Shown here: in pieces, positions 18,589 through 27,252 of the stretch | How positions within the stretch are numbered: position 1 is the first letter of the stretch | Layout: each line of letters starts with the position of its first letter | Source of the DNA: V1-33 sp039795165 | Lineage (GTDB): Bacteria; Verrucomicrobiota; Verrucomicrobiia; Verrucomicrobiales; V1-33 | Length of the DNA: 64,000 nt | Direction: 5' to 3' | NCBI GenBank assembly: GCA_039795165.1 | Contig: JBDKER010000019.1 | Coordinates: forward strand, 1-64,000 | Notes under the pieces: generated by a model | Seen by the model: the letters and a program-made list of their open reading frames with translations, nothing else | Told to the model about the DNA's origin: nothing | Databases searched by the model: none | Program-made: the position numbers and the translations under genes

Positions 18589-21195
18589 TCAGCTGCGGCG
18601 GGGGGCGGCGCGTTTGCGGGCCGGGTAGCGGCGTGGTTTGGCGCCTCCGGTGGCATCGCCATCCGCCTTCGGTTCGCGTTCCGGGAATTCCCAGCCGAGC
18701 ATCATTTTGCCATCCGTCTGGCAGACGAGGTGGGCGCTGAAGGGTCGGCCCTTCTTCGAAATGAACTTGTCGATGAGTCCGGTGCGGCCTTCCGTGAAGA
18801 AGCGGAGGGCTTCCTCGCGCGGGATCTGGAACTGGCAGAGTTCCTTGGAGAGGCGGGCCTTTGGTTTGCAGAGATTGTCGCCACGGAGGACCGATTCGCA
18901 GGCATAGGACGTTTCCGTTTCGTAGATGTCCGCGTTGCGGCCGGCTTTGGCGCAGACCGGGCATGGGCAGAGAATGCGGGACGTGTCGCCGAGGGCCTCT
19001 GCTTCCTTTTCCTGGGCTTCCGATTTCTGGAAGACGAAGCCGACTTTGTGATCGGCGTCGAGTTGAAGTCCGGCATTGAATTCCTGGCCGAATTTATTGC
19101 GGAAGCCTTCGAGTGGTCCCACGAATTTCGTGCTGAGGAGGGCAGCGGCCTCCGGTTCGGTGAGGAATCGCCCCGCGATGGTTTTGGGGAGCTTGAAGGT
19201 GCAGCCGGGGGCGCGGCACTGGAAAAAGCGGTCGGTCTGGCGCAGTTCCGCGGCACCGCAGACCGGGCAGGGGGCCTTGAGGTCCGGGAATTCCATGGTG
19301 CGGAAATGGTCCGCGCGGTTCCGGGTGAGGCCGACGACTTTGGTGGTGAGCTGGCGGATGCCATTCATGAAGGTGGCGCGGTCGAGCCGGCCCTGTTCCA
19401 TCTGCTTGAGCTGGTATTCCCATTCGCCGGTCATCTGGGGGGAACAGAGGACATCTGCTCCGATGTCGGTGAGTTGGTCGACGAGTCCGATGCCCTTGGG
19501 GGTGGCGACGAGTTCCCGGCCGTTGCGGGCGATGTACTGATCTTCGACGAGGCCTTCGATGATGGCGGCGCGGGTCGCCGGGGTGCCGAGGCCGCGTTCG
19601 CTCATCGCTTCCGCGAGTTCTTCGTCGCTCACGAGTTTCCCCGCTCCTTCCATGGCCGACAGCAGGGTGGCCTCGTTGTAGCGCGGCGGTGCCTTCGTGA
19701 CGTTTTCGGTGACCTCGATGCGGCGGGTGTCCGCGGATTCGCCCGGGCGGATGGGAACGAGGGGCTTGTCACCTTCGCCGCCGAGGGATTTGCCGTACAC
19801 TTCGAGCCAGCCGGGCACCGTCAGAATGCGGCCATCCGTGCGGAAGGCATCCGATCCGATTCTGGTGATGCGGGTGGCGATTTCAAATTCCGCCATGGGG
19901 AAGAAGATGGCGATGAAGCGACGGGTCACGAGGTCGTAGATCCTTTGTTCCTCCGGCTTGAGATTCTTCGGGATGACGCCTGTGGGAATGATGGCAAAGT
20001 GATCGCTCACCTTGGCATTGTCGAAGATCCGTTTGGTGGGATGGATCCATTTGCTGGCGACCACGGTGTGGGCGTGCTGCGGGAGATCCGAGGGGAAGGC
20101 ATCGAGGCTGCTGCCCGAGAGGCCTCCGAAGGTCTTCATGACATCCGCGACGGTTCCCACGTAATCCTCCGGGAGGAAGCGACTGTCCGTCCGCGGGTAG
20201 GTGAGGGCCTTGTGCGATTCGTAGAGTGCCTGGGCGATCTGCAGGGTGCGGCGGGCCGAAAAGCCGAACTTGTTGCTTGCTTCCCGCTGGAGACTGGTGA
20301 GGTCGAAGAGCAGGGGGCAGCTTTCCTTCTTTGGTTTGCGGGTTTCCTCGATGGTGCCCGGCTTTCCCTTGCAGCGTGCGGCGATGGCGTCCGCATCCGC
20401 CTTCTTCCAGAGCCGTTCCGGCTTGGCATGGGGATCGTTCTCGTCCTTGCGGAAGGGTTCTGCGAACCAGCGGCCCCGGTACTCTCCGGAGGCGACGCCG
20501 AAGTCGCCATAGACTTCCCAGTACGCCCGCGGCTGGAACGCAGCAATTTCCTTTTCCCGGTTCACGAGAATCGTGAGCGTGGGTGTCTGGACCCGGCCCA
20601 CGGGAGTCTTCAGAAAGCCACCATTGCGGGAATTGAAGGCCGTCAGGGCGCGCGTCCCGTTGATTCCCACCAGCCAGTCGCTTTCGCTGCGGCAGACCGC
20701 GGCGTCCGCCAGCGGCAGCATGTCTTCGTCTTCCCGGAGGTTTCCGAAGGCGTCCATGATGGCTCCCGGCGTCATCGACTGCATCCAGAGGCGCCGCACT
20801 GGCTTCCTGCATCCGCTCGCCTGCATGATATACCGGAAAATGAGTTCCCCTTCACGTCCGGCGTCGCAGGCATTGATGACGTCGCTCACATCCGCACGCT
20901 TGAGCAGCTTCTTGAGCACTGTGAGCCGGTCCGCGCTCCGGTCGATCGGCTTGAGGGCAAACTTGTCCGGAATGATGGGGAGGCTCTCGAAGTTCCATTT
21001 GGGCTTTTTGCCATCGGCGGATTCCGGGAGGGCGAGTTCGAGCAGGTGACCGACTGCCGACGAGATGACATGGGTGTCATTTTCGAAGTAATCCTTCTCC
21101 TTGGTGAATTTGCTCATGCCCGGGGCACGGGCGAGGACGCGGGCAAGGTCGGCGGCGACGCTCGGTTTTTCGGCAATGATCAGAGTTTTTCCCAT
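18589..21195 (-). CDS. topB: DNA topoisomerase III (type IA)
   Basis: The 868-residue enzyme relaxes negative supercoils and decatenates DNA. The N-terminal Toprim domain begins LIIAEKPSVAADLARVL and contains NACDAGREGELIFRYI with its acidic metal ligands. The active-site tyrosine is in TYPRTDSRFLP. Two zinc-ribbon segments (CPVCGAAELRQTDRFFQCR and a later CPCPVC) extend the C-terminus and are followed by a KR-rich tail, so it is longer than E. coli TopB. The start at 21195 matches the family N-terminus. It is divergent from the gene at 21431, with a 235-base gap. Confidence 0.95.
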   Translation of the reverse strand: MGKTLIIAEKPSVAADLARVLARAPGMSKFTKEKDYFENDTHVISSAVGHLLELALPESADGKKPKWNFESLPIIPDKFALKPIDRSADRLTVLKKLLKRADVSDVINACDAGREGELIFRYIMQASGCRKPVRRLWMQSMTPGAIMDAFGNLREDEDMLPLADAAVCRSESDWLVGINGTRALTAFNSRNGGFLKTPVGRVQTPTLTILVNREKEIAAFQPRAYWEVYGDFGVASGEYRGRWFAEPFRKDENDPHAKPERLWKKADADAIAARCKGKPGTIEETRKPKKESCPLLFDLTSLQREASNKFGFSARRTLQIAQALYESHKALTYPRTDSRFLPEDYVGTVADVMKTFGGLSGSSLDAFPSDLPQHAHTVVASKWIHPTKRIFDNAKVSDHFAIIPTGVIPKNLKPEEQRIYDLVTRRFIAIFFPMAEFEIATRITRIGSDAFRTDGRILTVPGWLEVYGKSLGGEGDKPLVPIRPGESADTRRIEVTENVTKAPPRYNEATLLSAMEGAGKLVSDEELAEAMSERGLGTPATRAAIIEGLVEDQYIARNGRELVATPKGIGLVDQLTDIGADVLCSPQMTGEWEYQLKQMEQGRLDRATFMNGIRQLTTKVVGLTRNRADHFRTMEFPDLKAPCPVCGAAELRQTDRFFQCRAPGCTFKLPKTIAGRFLTEPEAAALLSTKFVGPLEGFRNKFGQEFNAGLQLDADHKVGFVFQKSEAQEKEAEALGDTSRILCPCPVCAKAGRNADIYETETSYACESVLRGDNLCKPKARLSKELCQFQIPREEALRFFTEGRTGLIDKFISKKGRPFSAHLVCQTDGKMMLGWEFPEREPKADGDATGGAKPRRYPARKRAAPRRS

Positions 21196-21430
21196 GGACT
21201 TGGAGGAGGAACGGCGCGGGCCGGGGTTGGGGCGCAGACCGTGGAGTCAGTCGATCCAAAATGCAAACAGCGTGTTTTCTTTCGCATTCCGGGCGTGGAT
21301 CCTCCGGGGGCGGTCGGGTGAGTGCCGAAAAAATCCGGGGAAATCCGCAGCTTTTTGCGTGACACGATGTTGACACCCTGCGGCAAAACTGCCATTGGTG
21401 GCGCGAATTTCAGCACTAGATAAATTCCCT

Positions 21431-22270
21431 ATGCAAGACCCGGAGAATCCCAATCCCGCCCCCGTCCCCGGCCCGCCGCGTCCTCCCATGAGGCCACCGG
21501 CGGCTCCGCTGAAGAAGGAAACCGTGCGCATCACGCTCAAGCCTCAGGCTCCGGCCGCTTCGACTGAAGCGGAGGGAGAAGCTCCTGTGGCTGCTCCAGC
21601 CCCGGTGGCTCCGCGTCCTCCGGTGGCTCCGCCCCGTCCGGGTGCACCGACGGTTCCGCTGGCTGGTGCCCCTCGTCCGGCCGTTCCTGGTGGACCGCCT
21701 CCGCGTCCGACGGCACCGGCTCCTACCGCTGCGGCACCGACGGCACCGACGGCTCCTCCGCCCACCGCTCCGGTTGGCAGCAAGACTATTCCTCTTTCGC
21801 AGGCACCGGGTCGTCCGGCTGCTCCGGTGGCCGCCCGCCCGACTACTAAGATCGGCGGCGCTGCACCAGTTGCTGCCACTCCGGGGGCTCAGGCGTCCAT
21901 GCCCAAGGCAACGGTGAAGCTGACACCGGGTTCGGCGCCTGCCGCTCCGGTTTCCTCGGTGGCCGTCCGCGGCGCTCAGTTCGAGGAAGAAGAAGAACTC
22001 AACGAAGGTCCGCTCAACATCATGGGCTGGGTTGCTTTGATTGGCTCGATTGCCGCCGTCATTGGTGCGCTCGCCTGCCTCGACCGCTTCAGCTTCTTCT
22101 CGGAAGGTGTTTCCTCCAGTCAGGAAGCATGGATGAAGAATACTGCTCCGCAGGGCATCAAGCTTCCGATGGACTATTCGCCCTTCGACAAGAAGGACGG
22201 CACCGGCGGCATCACTTCGGAGTACGAGCGCAAGCAGCCGAAGATCCCGGCTGCTCCCGAGGCTCCCTGA
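21431..22270 (+). CDS. Pro/Ala-rich single-span membrane protein
   Basis: The 279-residue protein is not a recognised family. Residues 1-180 are a low-complexity region of Pro, Ala, Val and Thr with embedded KKETVRITLKP and GSKTIPLSQ and KATVKLTPG motifs that look like short repeated binding peptides. A single hydrophobic helix follows near residues 195-220 (IMGWVALIGSIAAVIGALAC), with the acidic segment EEEEELNEG just before it, then a short C-terminal tail. This suggests a cytoplasmic disordered arm and one membrane anchor. The ATG at 21431 is preceded by TAAATTCCCT and no Shine-Dalgarno sequence. Codon use is C-rich and regular, so it is probably well expressed. A membrane micropeptide gene follows 41 bases later. 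Confidence 0.7.
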   Translation: MQDPENPNPAPVPGPPRPPMRPPAAPLKKETVRITLKPQAPAASTEAEGEAPVAAPAPVAPRPPVAPPRPGAPTVPLAGAPRPAVPGGPPPRPTAPAPTAAAPTAPTAPPPTAPVGSKTIPLSQAPGRPAAPVAARPTTKIGGAAPVAATPGAQASMPKATVKLTPGSAPAAPVSSVAVRGAQFEEEEELNEGPLNIMGWVALIGSIAAVIGALACLDRFSFFSEGVSSSQEAWMKNTAPQGIKLPMDYSPFDKKDGTGGITSEYERKQPKIPAAPEAP

Positions 22271-22311
22271 TCCCGACAGTCATTCTCTGACAACGCACAC
22301 CGTTTCATTCC

Positions 22312-22389
22312 ATGGGTTCAGTCATCTTCCTTCTCGTCGGCGTCCTCGGGGCCATTGCGGCCTTCTACCTGACGACCTTCGGTCAATGA
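22312..22389 (+). CDS. 25-residue single-span membrane micropeptide
   Basis: An ATG-to-TGA frame encodes 25 residues beginning MGSVIFLLVGVLGAIAAF and ending LTTFGQ, an almost pure membrane helix with a polar C-terminus. It lies 41 bases after the Pro/Ala-rich membrane protein and 45 bases before a strong intrinsic terminator, so it should be the last cistron of that transcript. No Shine-Dalgarno sequence is seen, as for most genes here. It may be a small partner or regulator of the upstream membrane protein; this is inference from position only. A chance frame is possible, but the hydrophobic content and clean placement argue for a real gene. Confidence 0.6.
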   Translation: MGSVIFLLVGVLGAIAAFYLTTFGQ

Positions 22390-22434
22390 TCCACGGCGGC
22401 CTGCGGGCCTGCTGAGGATAATCTCCTGATTCGG

Positions 22435-22477
22435 CGCATCCCGCGTGTCTCCCTGAGGCCGCGGGATGCGTTTTTTT
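22435..22477 (+). terminator. Intrinsic terminator
   Basis: CGCATCCCGCG and CGCGGGATGCG form a perfect 11-base-pair stem with a 14-base loop, followed directly by seven T residues. It ends the transcript of the genes at 21431 and 22312 and separates them from trxA. Confidence 0.93.
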
Positions 22478-22551
22478 CGTTGTCAGCGAGCGAAGGTGGG
22501 CGACAGTCCGCCTATTGTCCGATTGATTCAACCAACCACCCTATCAAACCC

Positions 22552-22881
22552 ATGGCCAGTGCTGCAGTGATTCAGGTAACGAAAGAGAATTTTGACGCGG
22601 AAGTGCTGCAGGCGCAGGTGCCTGTGGTGGTGGACTTCTGGGCGGAGTGGTGTGGTCCCTGCAAGATGCTGGGGCCAGTGCTTGATGAAGTGGCGACGGA
22701 GAAGGCCGGCTCGGCCAAGGTGGTGAAGGTGAATGTCGATGATGCCGGCGACCTTGCGACCGAGTATGGGATCCGGAACATTCCGGCCCTGTTCTACTTC
22801 AAGGGAGGAGAACTGAAGCACAAGAGCATCGGGGTTCAGCCGAAGTCCGAAATTGTGAAGCGGCTGGAGTCGCTCAGCTGA
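22552..22881 (+). CDS. trxA: Thioredoxin
   Basis: The 109-residue protein has the thioredoxin fold with the WCGPC redox centre (FWAEWCGPCKMLGPVLDE) and the cis-proline block IRNIPALFYFKGG. It reduces protein disulfides in the cytoplasm with NADPH and thioredoxin reductase, which is not encoded nearby. The ATG at 22552 gives the usual family length; an earlier in-frame start would add 24 atypical residues. It follows a strong terminator and so has its own promoter, and precedes a PH-like membrane protein gene by 7 bases. Confidence 0.95.
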   Translation: MASAAVIQVTKENFDAEVLQAQVPVVVDFWAEWCGPCKMLGPVLDEVATEKAGSAKVVKVNVDDAGDLATEYGIRNIPALFYFKGGELKHKSIGVQPKSEIVKRLESLS

Positions 22882-22888
22882 GGGCCCT

Positions 22889-23365
22889 GTGGCTGCGCCT
22901 TTCAGGGAACTTAGATTCACGAGATCCCGGCAGTCGGTGCATTTTGCCGCTGCCGGGATTTGTTTTGCGGCGATGGCCGTGGGCATTCTTTATGTCTGGT
23001 GGCAGCGGCTAGAGGATCGGCCGGCCTGGTGGCTGGCGCTGTTGCCCCTGGGGCCGGCGCTCTGGTGTTTCTGGATGACTGGGAGGCTGGCGCGCCATGC
23101 CTATGTGCTGCTGTCGCCGCTGGGGATTGAGATTTTCCCACTCTTCCGGGCCGAGGAACGGCTGCAGCTCATTCCGTGGAGTGAGGTGGCGCATGCTGGA
23201 GTCGATGATGCGCGGCAGTGGCTGACGATTACACTGGCGGGCTATGAGGATGCGAAGGTGCTGGTGAGCCTTGCTCCGATGGACAGTCGGGTGCGGCCAT
23301 TGCTGGCGGCGGCGGTGGACGGAGTGATGACACGCCGGGCCGAAGGCGGTGCGGGCGGATCGTGA
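22889..23365 (+). CDS. Two-helix membrane protein with PH-like domain
   Basis: The 158-residue protein starts at a GTG 7 bases after trxA. It has two hydrophobic helices at about residues 20-40 and 47-65 and then a soluble beta-rich part (AYVLLSPLGIEIFPLF, LQLIPWSEVAHAGVDD). This layout resembles the small bacterial PH-domain/YdbS-like membrane proteins of unknown function. The soluble part should face the cytoplasm. It probably shares a transcript with trxA. It converges on galU, which ends 41 bases to the right. No named family is assigned. Confidence 0.6.
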   Translation: MAAPFRELRFTRSRQSVHFAAAGICFAAMAVGILYVWWQRLEDRPAWWLALLPLGPALWCFWMTGRLARHAYVLLSPLGIEIFPLFRAEERLQLIPWSEVAHAGVDDARQWLTITLAGYEDAKVLVSLAPMDSRVRPLLAAAVDGVMTRRAEGGAGGS

Positions 23366-23406
23366 AGGAAGGGGCGTCGTCTGCCGTCGTTTCCTGCGCG
23401 GCCGGT

Positions 23407-24285
23407 TTACGGGTTGAGGGCCTTGGTCATGGCGAGGCGGACGGGGTCGGCGAATTCGCTGCGTTGGAGAGCGAAGGCGAGGTTGGCGCTGATGAAGCCG
23501 GCTGGGTTGCCGATATCGTGGCGCTGGCCATGGAACTGGACACCGAACATGGGTTCGCGGGTGGCGAGCTGGCGCATGGCATCGGTGAGTTGGATTTCGC
23601 CGCCTTTGCCTGGGGTGGTGGAGGCGAGGCAATCGAAGATGGCCGGGGTGAAGACGTAGCGGCTGGCGATGGCGAGACGGCTGGGGGCTTCGTGGGGTTC
23701 TGGTTTTTCGATCCACTGGTGGACCTTCCATGCATTGTCCGGGAGCGGGGAGGCGTCGGCGATGCCGTAGCGCGAGACCTTTTCCGCGGGGACTTCTTCG
23801 AGAGCGACGGTGGAACCGCCGTGGGTCTGGAAGGTGCGGATGAGCTGAGCGGTGACGGGGTCGGCTGGGTTGCTGCTTGACACGATGGTATCGCCGAGGA
23901 GGACCGCGCAGGGGTCGGGTCCGGCGAAGGTGCGGCCGAGGAGGACGGCGTCGCCTAGTCCGCGCATTTCCGGCTGCCAGAGGAAGTGGATGCGGGCGCG
24001 CTGGGATGGGGTGGTGACGAGGGTGAGTTCTGCGGTTTTTCCTTTGGCGCGGAGGGATGCTTCGAGGGCGGGGTGGCTGCTGAAGTATTCCTCGATGGCG
24101 CGTTTATCGCGGCTGATGATGATGAGGATGTCGGTGATGCCGCTGGCGGCGGCTTCTTCGACGACGTAGTCGATGACCGGGCGGTCCACGATGGGGAGCA
24201 TTTCCTTGGGGACCGCCTTGGCGACGGGGAGGAAGCGGGTCCCGAAGCCGGCGGCGGGGATGATGGCTTTGCGGACGGGGGTCAT
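23407..24285 (-). CDS. galU: UTP-glucose-1-phosphate uridylyltransferase
   Basis: The 292-residue enzyme makes UDP-glucose from UTP and glucose 1-phosphate for envelope polysaccharides. The nucleotidyltransferase signature AAGFGTRFLPVAKAVPKEML is at the N-terminus, followed by VIDYVVEEAAASGITDIL, AVLLGDTIV with its metal-binding Asp, and VPAEKVSRYGI. These are the conserved GalU blocks and the length is normal. The ATG at 24285 overlaps the stop of the upstream PQQ-type propeller gene as ATGA, so the two are translationally coupled; a longer start would run into that gene. Confidence 0.95.
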   Translation of the reverse strand: MTPVRKAIIPAAGFGTRFLPVAKAVPKEMLPIVDRPVIDYVVEEAAASGITDILIIISRDKRAIEEYFSSHPALEASLRAKGKTAELTLVTTPSQRARIHFLWQPEMRGLGDAVLLGRTFAGPDPCAVLLGDTIVSSSNPADPVTAQLIRTFQTHGGSTVALEEVPAEKVSRYGIADASPLPDNAWKVHQWIEKPEPHEAPSRLAIASRYVFTPAIFDCLASTTPGKGGEIQLTDAMRQLATREPMFGVQFHGQRHDIGNPAGFISANLAFALQRSEFADPVRLAMTKALNP

Positions 24286-25565
24286 GGGGTACCGAGGCAG
24301 AAGAGACCGGTTTCCGTGCGGAGGTAGAGGCATTTTTCGCCTGGGCAGAGGCTGGCGAGGGTGCGTTCGCCTTCCAGTTTGCAGGTGTCGAGGAGTTTGT
24401 ATTCCCGTCCGGCGGCGAGGATGGCGCAGGTACCGAATTCATCGAGGACGAAGAGTTTCCCGTCCCAGAGGATGGGGGAGGCCGAGCAATCGCGGAGGAT
24501 GCGGTCCGATTCCCAGAGTTTTTCGCCCGATTTGGCATCGCGGCAGGCGACGAGGCCAGCGTCTGTGACCATGTAGAGGAGGCCATTATCGAGGATCATG
24601 GACGGCGTTTTGGGCGCGTATTTCGGTTCGATCCAGCGGACGTGGGAATCCGTGATGTCGCCTGAGCCGGTGGGGTCGATGGCGAGGACTTCCGGGGTAT
24701 CGAAGGCACTGCTGATGAAGAGGAGGCCGTCGCCGAAGACTGGTTTGGGAACGACCGAGTAGCCTTCGTAGCGGGCACGCCAGATTTCCTTGCCCGTGGC
24801 TGGGTCGAGGGCATTGACCATGTCGGCTCCTGGCGAGATGATCTGGGGTTTTCCATTCACTTCGATGAGCGAGCAGGTACAGAAGGCGAACTTGCGTTTT
24901 GCTTCCGTGGGGCGGTTGAATTTCCATGCGAGTCTGCCGTTTGCGCGGTCGAGGGCGGCGACGAAGGTTTCGTCGCGTCCGTCGCAGGAGAAGACGAGGA
25001 AATCGCCTGCAAGGATGGGGGAATTGCCATTGCCGTGCTGTGGCTGGAACTGGATCGAGCGGTTTTCCCAGATTTTTTCGCCGTCGAGGTTTAGGCAGGC
25101 CGTGCCCTGATGGCCGAAGTGGACGAAGATGCGGTTGCCATCGACGATGGGGGTTGGGCTGGCGTGGCCGTTCTTGGTGTGGATGGAATCGGGTGCGGTG
25201 GCTCCGTCCTGGGTGAAGACTTCGCGGTCCCAGAGGGTTTTGCCGGTGGCGGCGTCGAGGCAGAGGGCGCGCAGGGATCGGTCCGCCTTCGGGCTATCCT
25301 CCTCGCCTTTGGTGACGACGGCGCTGGTGAGGTAGAGTTTTCCCTTCACGAGGACCGGGGACGACCAGCCACGGCCGGGGAGCGGGATGTGCCATGCGAC
25401 ATTTTCCGATTTGCTCCATTGGGTGGGAGGCGATCCGGAGCGGACGTGGCCGTCGCCTGCGGGGCCTCGGAACTGGGGCCAGTCGGCTGAGGCGGAGAGC
25501 AACGGGAACAGCATCAGGAAGGCAGCGACCGCGGGGGTGGCGGCGGGAAAGGCGTGACGTTTCAT
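24282..25565 (-). CDS. Secreted PQQ-type beta-propeller protein
   Basis: The 427-residue protein has a signal peptide (AFLMLFPLLSASA) followed at once by DWPQFRGP, the hallmark start of the PQQ-like propeller proteins widespread in Planctomycetes and Verrucomicrobia. Repeated blades carry LDAATGKTLWDRE, LDPATGKEIWRARYE and CRDAKSGEKLWESD, the tryptophan-docking motifs. No catalytic calcium or quinone ligands are clear, so an enzymatic role is uncertain; the protein may be a periplasmic scaffold or a BamB-like or dehydrogenase-like protein. The ATG at 25565 is chosen to keep the signal peptide. It is paralogous to the protein at 31121-32389. Confidence 0.85.
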   Translation of the reverse strand: MKRHAFPAATPAVAAFLMLFPLLSASADWPQFRGPAGDGHVRSGSPPTQWSKSENVAWHIPLPGRGWSSPVLVKGKLYLTSAVVTKGEEDSPKADRSLRALCLDAATGKTLWDREVFTQDGATAPDSIHTKNGHASPTPIVDGNRIFVHFGHQGTACLNLDGEKIWENRSIQFQPQHGNGNSPILAGDFLVFSCDGRDETFVAALDRANGRLAWKFNRPTEAKRKFAFCTCSLIEVNGKPQIISPGADMVNALDPATGKEIWRARYEGYSVVPKPVFGDGLLFISSAFDTPEVLAIDPTGSGDITDSHVRWIEPKYAPKTPSMILDNGLLYMVTDAGLVACRDAKSGEKLWESDRILRDCSASPILWDGKLFVLDEFGTCAILAAGREYKLLDTCKLEGERTLASLCPGEKCLYLRTETGLFCLGTP

Positions 25566-25645
25566 GGTTTGGGGGAGCAGAGGATGGGTGGCGGCCCCTT
25601 GCAAAAGCGGATTCGCGGGTGTGATGGTGTGGGAATCCGAGAATC

Positions 25646-26899
25646 ATGTCACCGCCGCCGATACCGCCAGCCGATCCCAGCCGTCCGCGTGTGGTGAGTG
25701 TGTGCGGGACGTGGCTCAAGCCCGAGATGCAGAGCATTTACCGTCAGGTCTGCGGGCTGCGGTTGTACGAGAGTGTGGTGTTCACCGAACAGGTGCAGCA
25801 TGCCGGGCAGTTTCCGTGGGGGGCGGTGGTGACGATGAAGAAACTGCGGCGGCCGCGGCCGCGCGGGAATTTTCTGCTGAGGTTCTGGTACAAGCATGTG
25901 GTGAGGGTGTGGCCGCCGCCGCGGCCGATCACGAAGGAACCGGAGGAACCGTATTTCCCGTATGATCTTCCAGCCCTGCTGCGGGCGTGGCAGCCGTCGC
26001 TGGTGCATGTGTACTATGGTCACAAGGCAGTGAAGTATCTGGAAATGGTCGAGGCGTGGGGCGGGCCGTGGGTGGTTTCCTTTCATGGGGTCGACGTCGT
26101 CAAGTTCACGGAAGATCCCGAGTATGTGCGTGTGCTGCGGGAGGTTTTTGCGAAGGCGTCGCTCGTGCTGGCGCGGAGCGAGTCGCTGCTCAGCGAGCTG
26201 AAGCTGCTGGGGTGTCCTGAGGACAAGCTGCGGCTGAACCGGACGCCGGTGCCCGTGGGGAAATTCCCTGTGATGGAACGGAGCGTGCCTGCCGGGGGCG
26301 CGTGGCGGTTGGTGCAGGCCTGCCGGCTCATTGGGAAGAAGGGCCTTTTCACCACGCTGGAGGCCCTTGTGACGGTGGTGCGGGAATTTCCTGCCGTGCG
26401 TTTTGTGGTCTGCGGGACTGGTCCAGAGCAGGACCGGCTGCGCGAGCGGGCCGCCGCCCTTGGATTGGCTGAGCATGTGGAATTGAAAGGATGGCAATCG
26501 CAGGACGATCTCCTTGAAGAATACCGACGCGGGCATGTCTTTCTGCATCCGAGCGAACTGACCGCCAATTCCGATCAGGAAGGCATTCCCAATGCGATGC
26601 TGGAAGCGATGGCGACCGGGTTGCCGGTGGTGGCGACCCTGCATGGGGGGATTCCGGAAGCTGTCACGGATGGGAAAGACGGATTGCTGGTGCCCGAGAA
26701 ATCGCCCGGGGAATTGGCGGAAGCGATCTGTGCCCTGCTGCGCGATCCCGTCCGGATGGCGTCGCTGGGGAAGGCGGCTGCCGAGACCGTGCGGACGAGG
26801 TTCGGTGAGGAAGCCAGTCTGGCGAGTCTGGAATCGGCCTATGCGGAAGCCCTTGCGCGCGAGGCCGGGCGCAGGCGAGGGGAAGAGCATGAAGATTGA
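25646..26899 (+). CDS. Glycosyltransferase family 4
   Basis: The 417-residue protein has the GT-B fold of family 4. The N-terminal acceptor half includes PSLVHVYYGHKAVKYLE and VVSFHGVDVVKF. The C-terminal half carries the nucleotide-sugar motif: EGIPNAMLEAMATGLPVVAT (the E-x7-E block), with VFLHPSELTANSDQ and GIPEAVTDGKDGLLVPEKSP. It transfers a hexose in synthesis of capsule, lipopolysaccharide or another glycolipid; the donor and acceptor are unknown. No signal or membrane helix is evident, so it should be cytosolic or peripheral. Its end overlaps the VOC-family gene by 11 bases, which implies co-transcription. Confidence 0.9.
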   Translation: MSPPPIPPADPSRPRVVSVCGTWLKPEMQSIYRQVCGLRLYESVVFTEQVQHAGQFPWGAVVTMKKLRRPRPRGNFLLRFWYKHVVRVWPPPRPITKEPEEPYFPYDLPALLRAWQPSLVHVYYGHKAVKYLEMVEAWGGPWVVSFHGVDVVKFTEDPEYVRVLREVFAKASLVLARSESLLSELKLLGCPEDKLRLNRTPVPVGKFPVMERSVPAGGAWRLVQACRLIGKKGLFTTLEALVTVVREFPAVRFVVCGTGPEQDRLRERAAALGLAEHVELKGWQSQDDLLEEYRRGHVFLHPSELTANSDQEGIPNAMLEAMATGLPVVATLHGGIPEAVTDGKDGLLVPEKSPGELAEAICALLRDPVRMASLGKAAAETVRTRFGEEASLASLESAYAEALAREAGRRRGEEHED

Positions 26900-27236
26900 G
26901 CGGGTGAAGTACATTCTTTGGGCGGCCGACATGGAGCGGGCTGAAGCCTTTTATGTGGGCTTGTGCGGGGCCGAGGTGGTGCGGAAGAATCCGGCCGTCA
27001 CTGAGCTGCGGATTGGCGATGCGGTCATTGGGCTGCACAGTGGCGGGAGTGGTGAGCGGACGTGGACTGGGTTGGCGTTTCAGGTGGCCGATGTGGTCGC
27101 CGGGGCGCGCGAAGTGGTGGCGGCCGGCGGTCAGCTGCGGCGCGAGCCTGAGCCCGAGGATGGCGAGCCACCGCATCTTGCGATGTGCGTGGATCCCGAG
27201 GGCAACGAATTCATGCTCACGCGGAAGCGGCATTGA
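26889..27236 (+). CDS. VOC/glyoxalase-superfamily protein
   Basis: The 115-residue protein begins MKIERVKYILWAADMERAEA and matches the vicinal-oxygen-chelate fold: a beta-alpha-beta start with FYVGLCGAEV, then VADVVAGAREVVAAGGQ, and a C-terminal VDPEGNEFMLTRK typical of the metal-binding strand. Such proteins can be lyases, dioxygenases or resistance binders; the substrate cannot be told. The start overlaps the GT4 end by 11 bases, and the 27253 methyltransferase gene starts 16 bases after its stop, so the three genes probably form one transcript. Confidence 0.8.
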   Translation: MKIERVKYILWAADMERAEAFYVGLCGAEVVRKNPAVTELRIGDAVIGLHSGGSGERTWTGLAFQVADVVAGAREVVAAGGQLRREPEPEDGEPPHLAMCVDPEGNEFMLTRKRH

Positions 27237-27252
27237 GCTGGAGCAAGTTTTC

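Noticed and set aside
21379..21394. Sigma-54-like element TGGCAGTTTTGCCGCA upstream of topB
   Set aside because: It keeps GG-N10-GC but matches only 8 of 12 informative positions, and topB is not an expected sigma-54 target.
21370..21398. TTGACA upstream of the Pro/Ala-rich gene as a sigma-70 promoter
   Set aside because: The -35 box is perfect, but no -10 box lies at 16-18 bases; not enough for a call.
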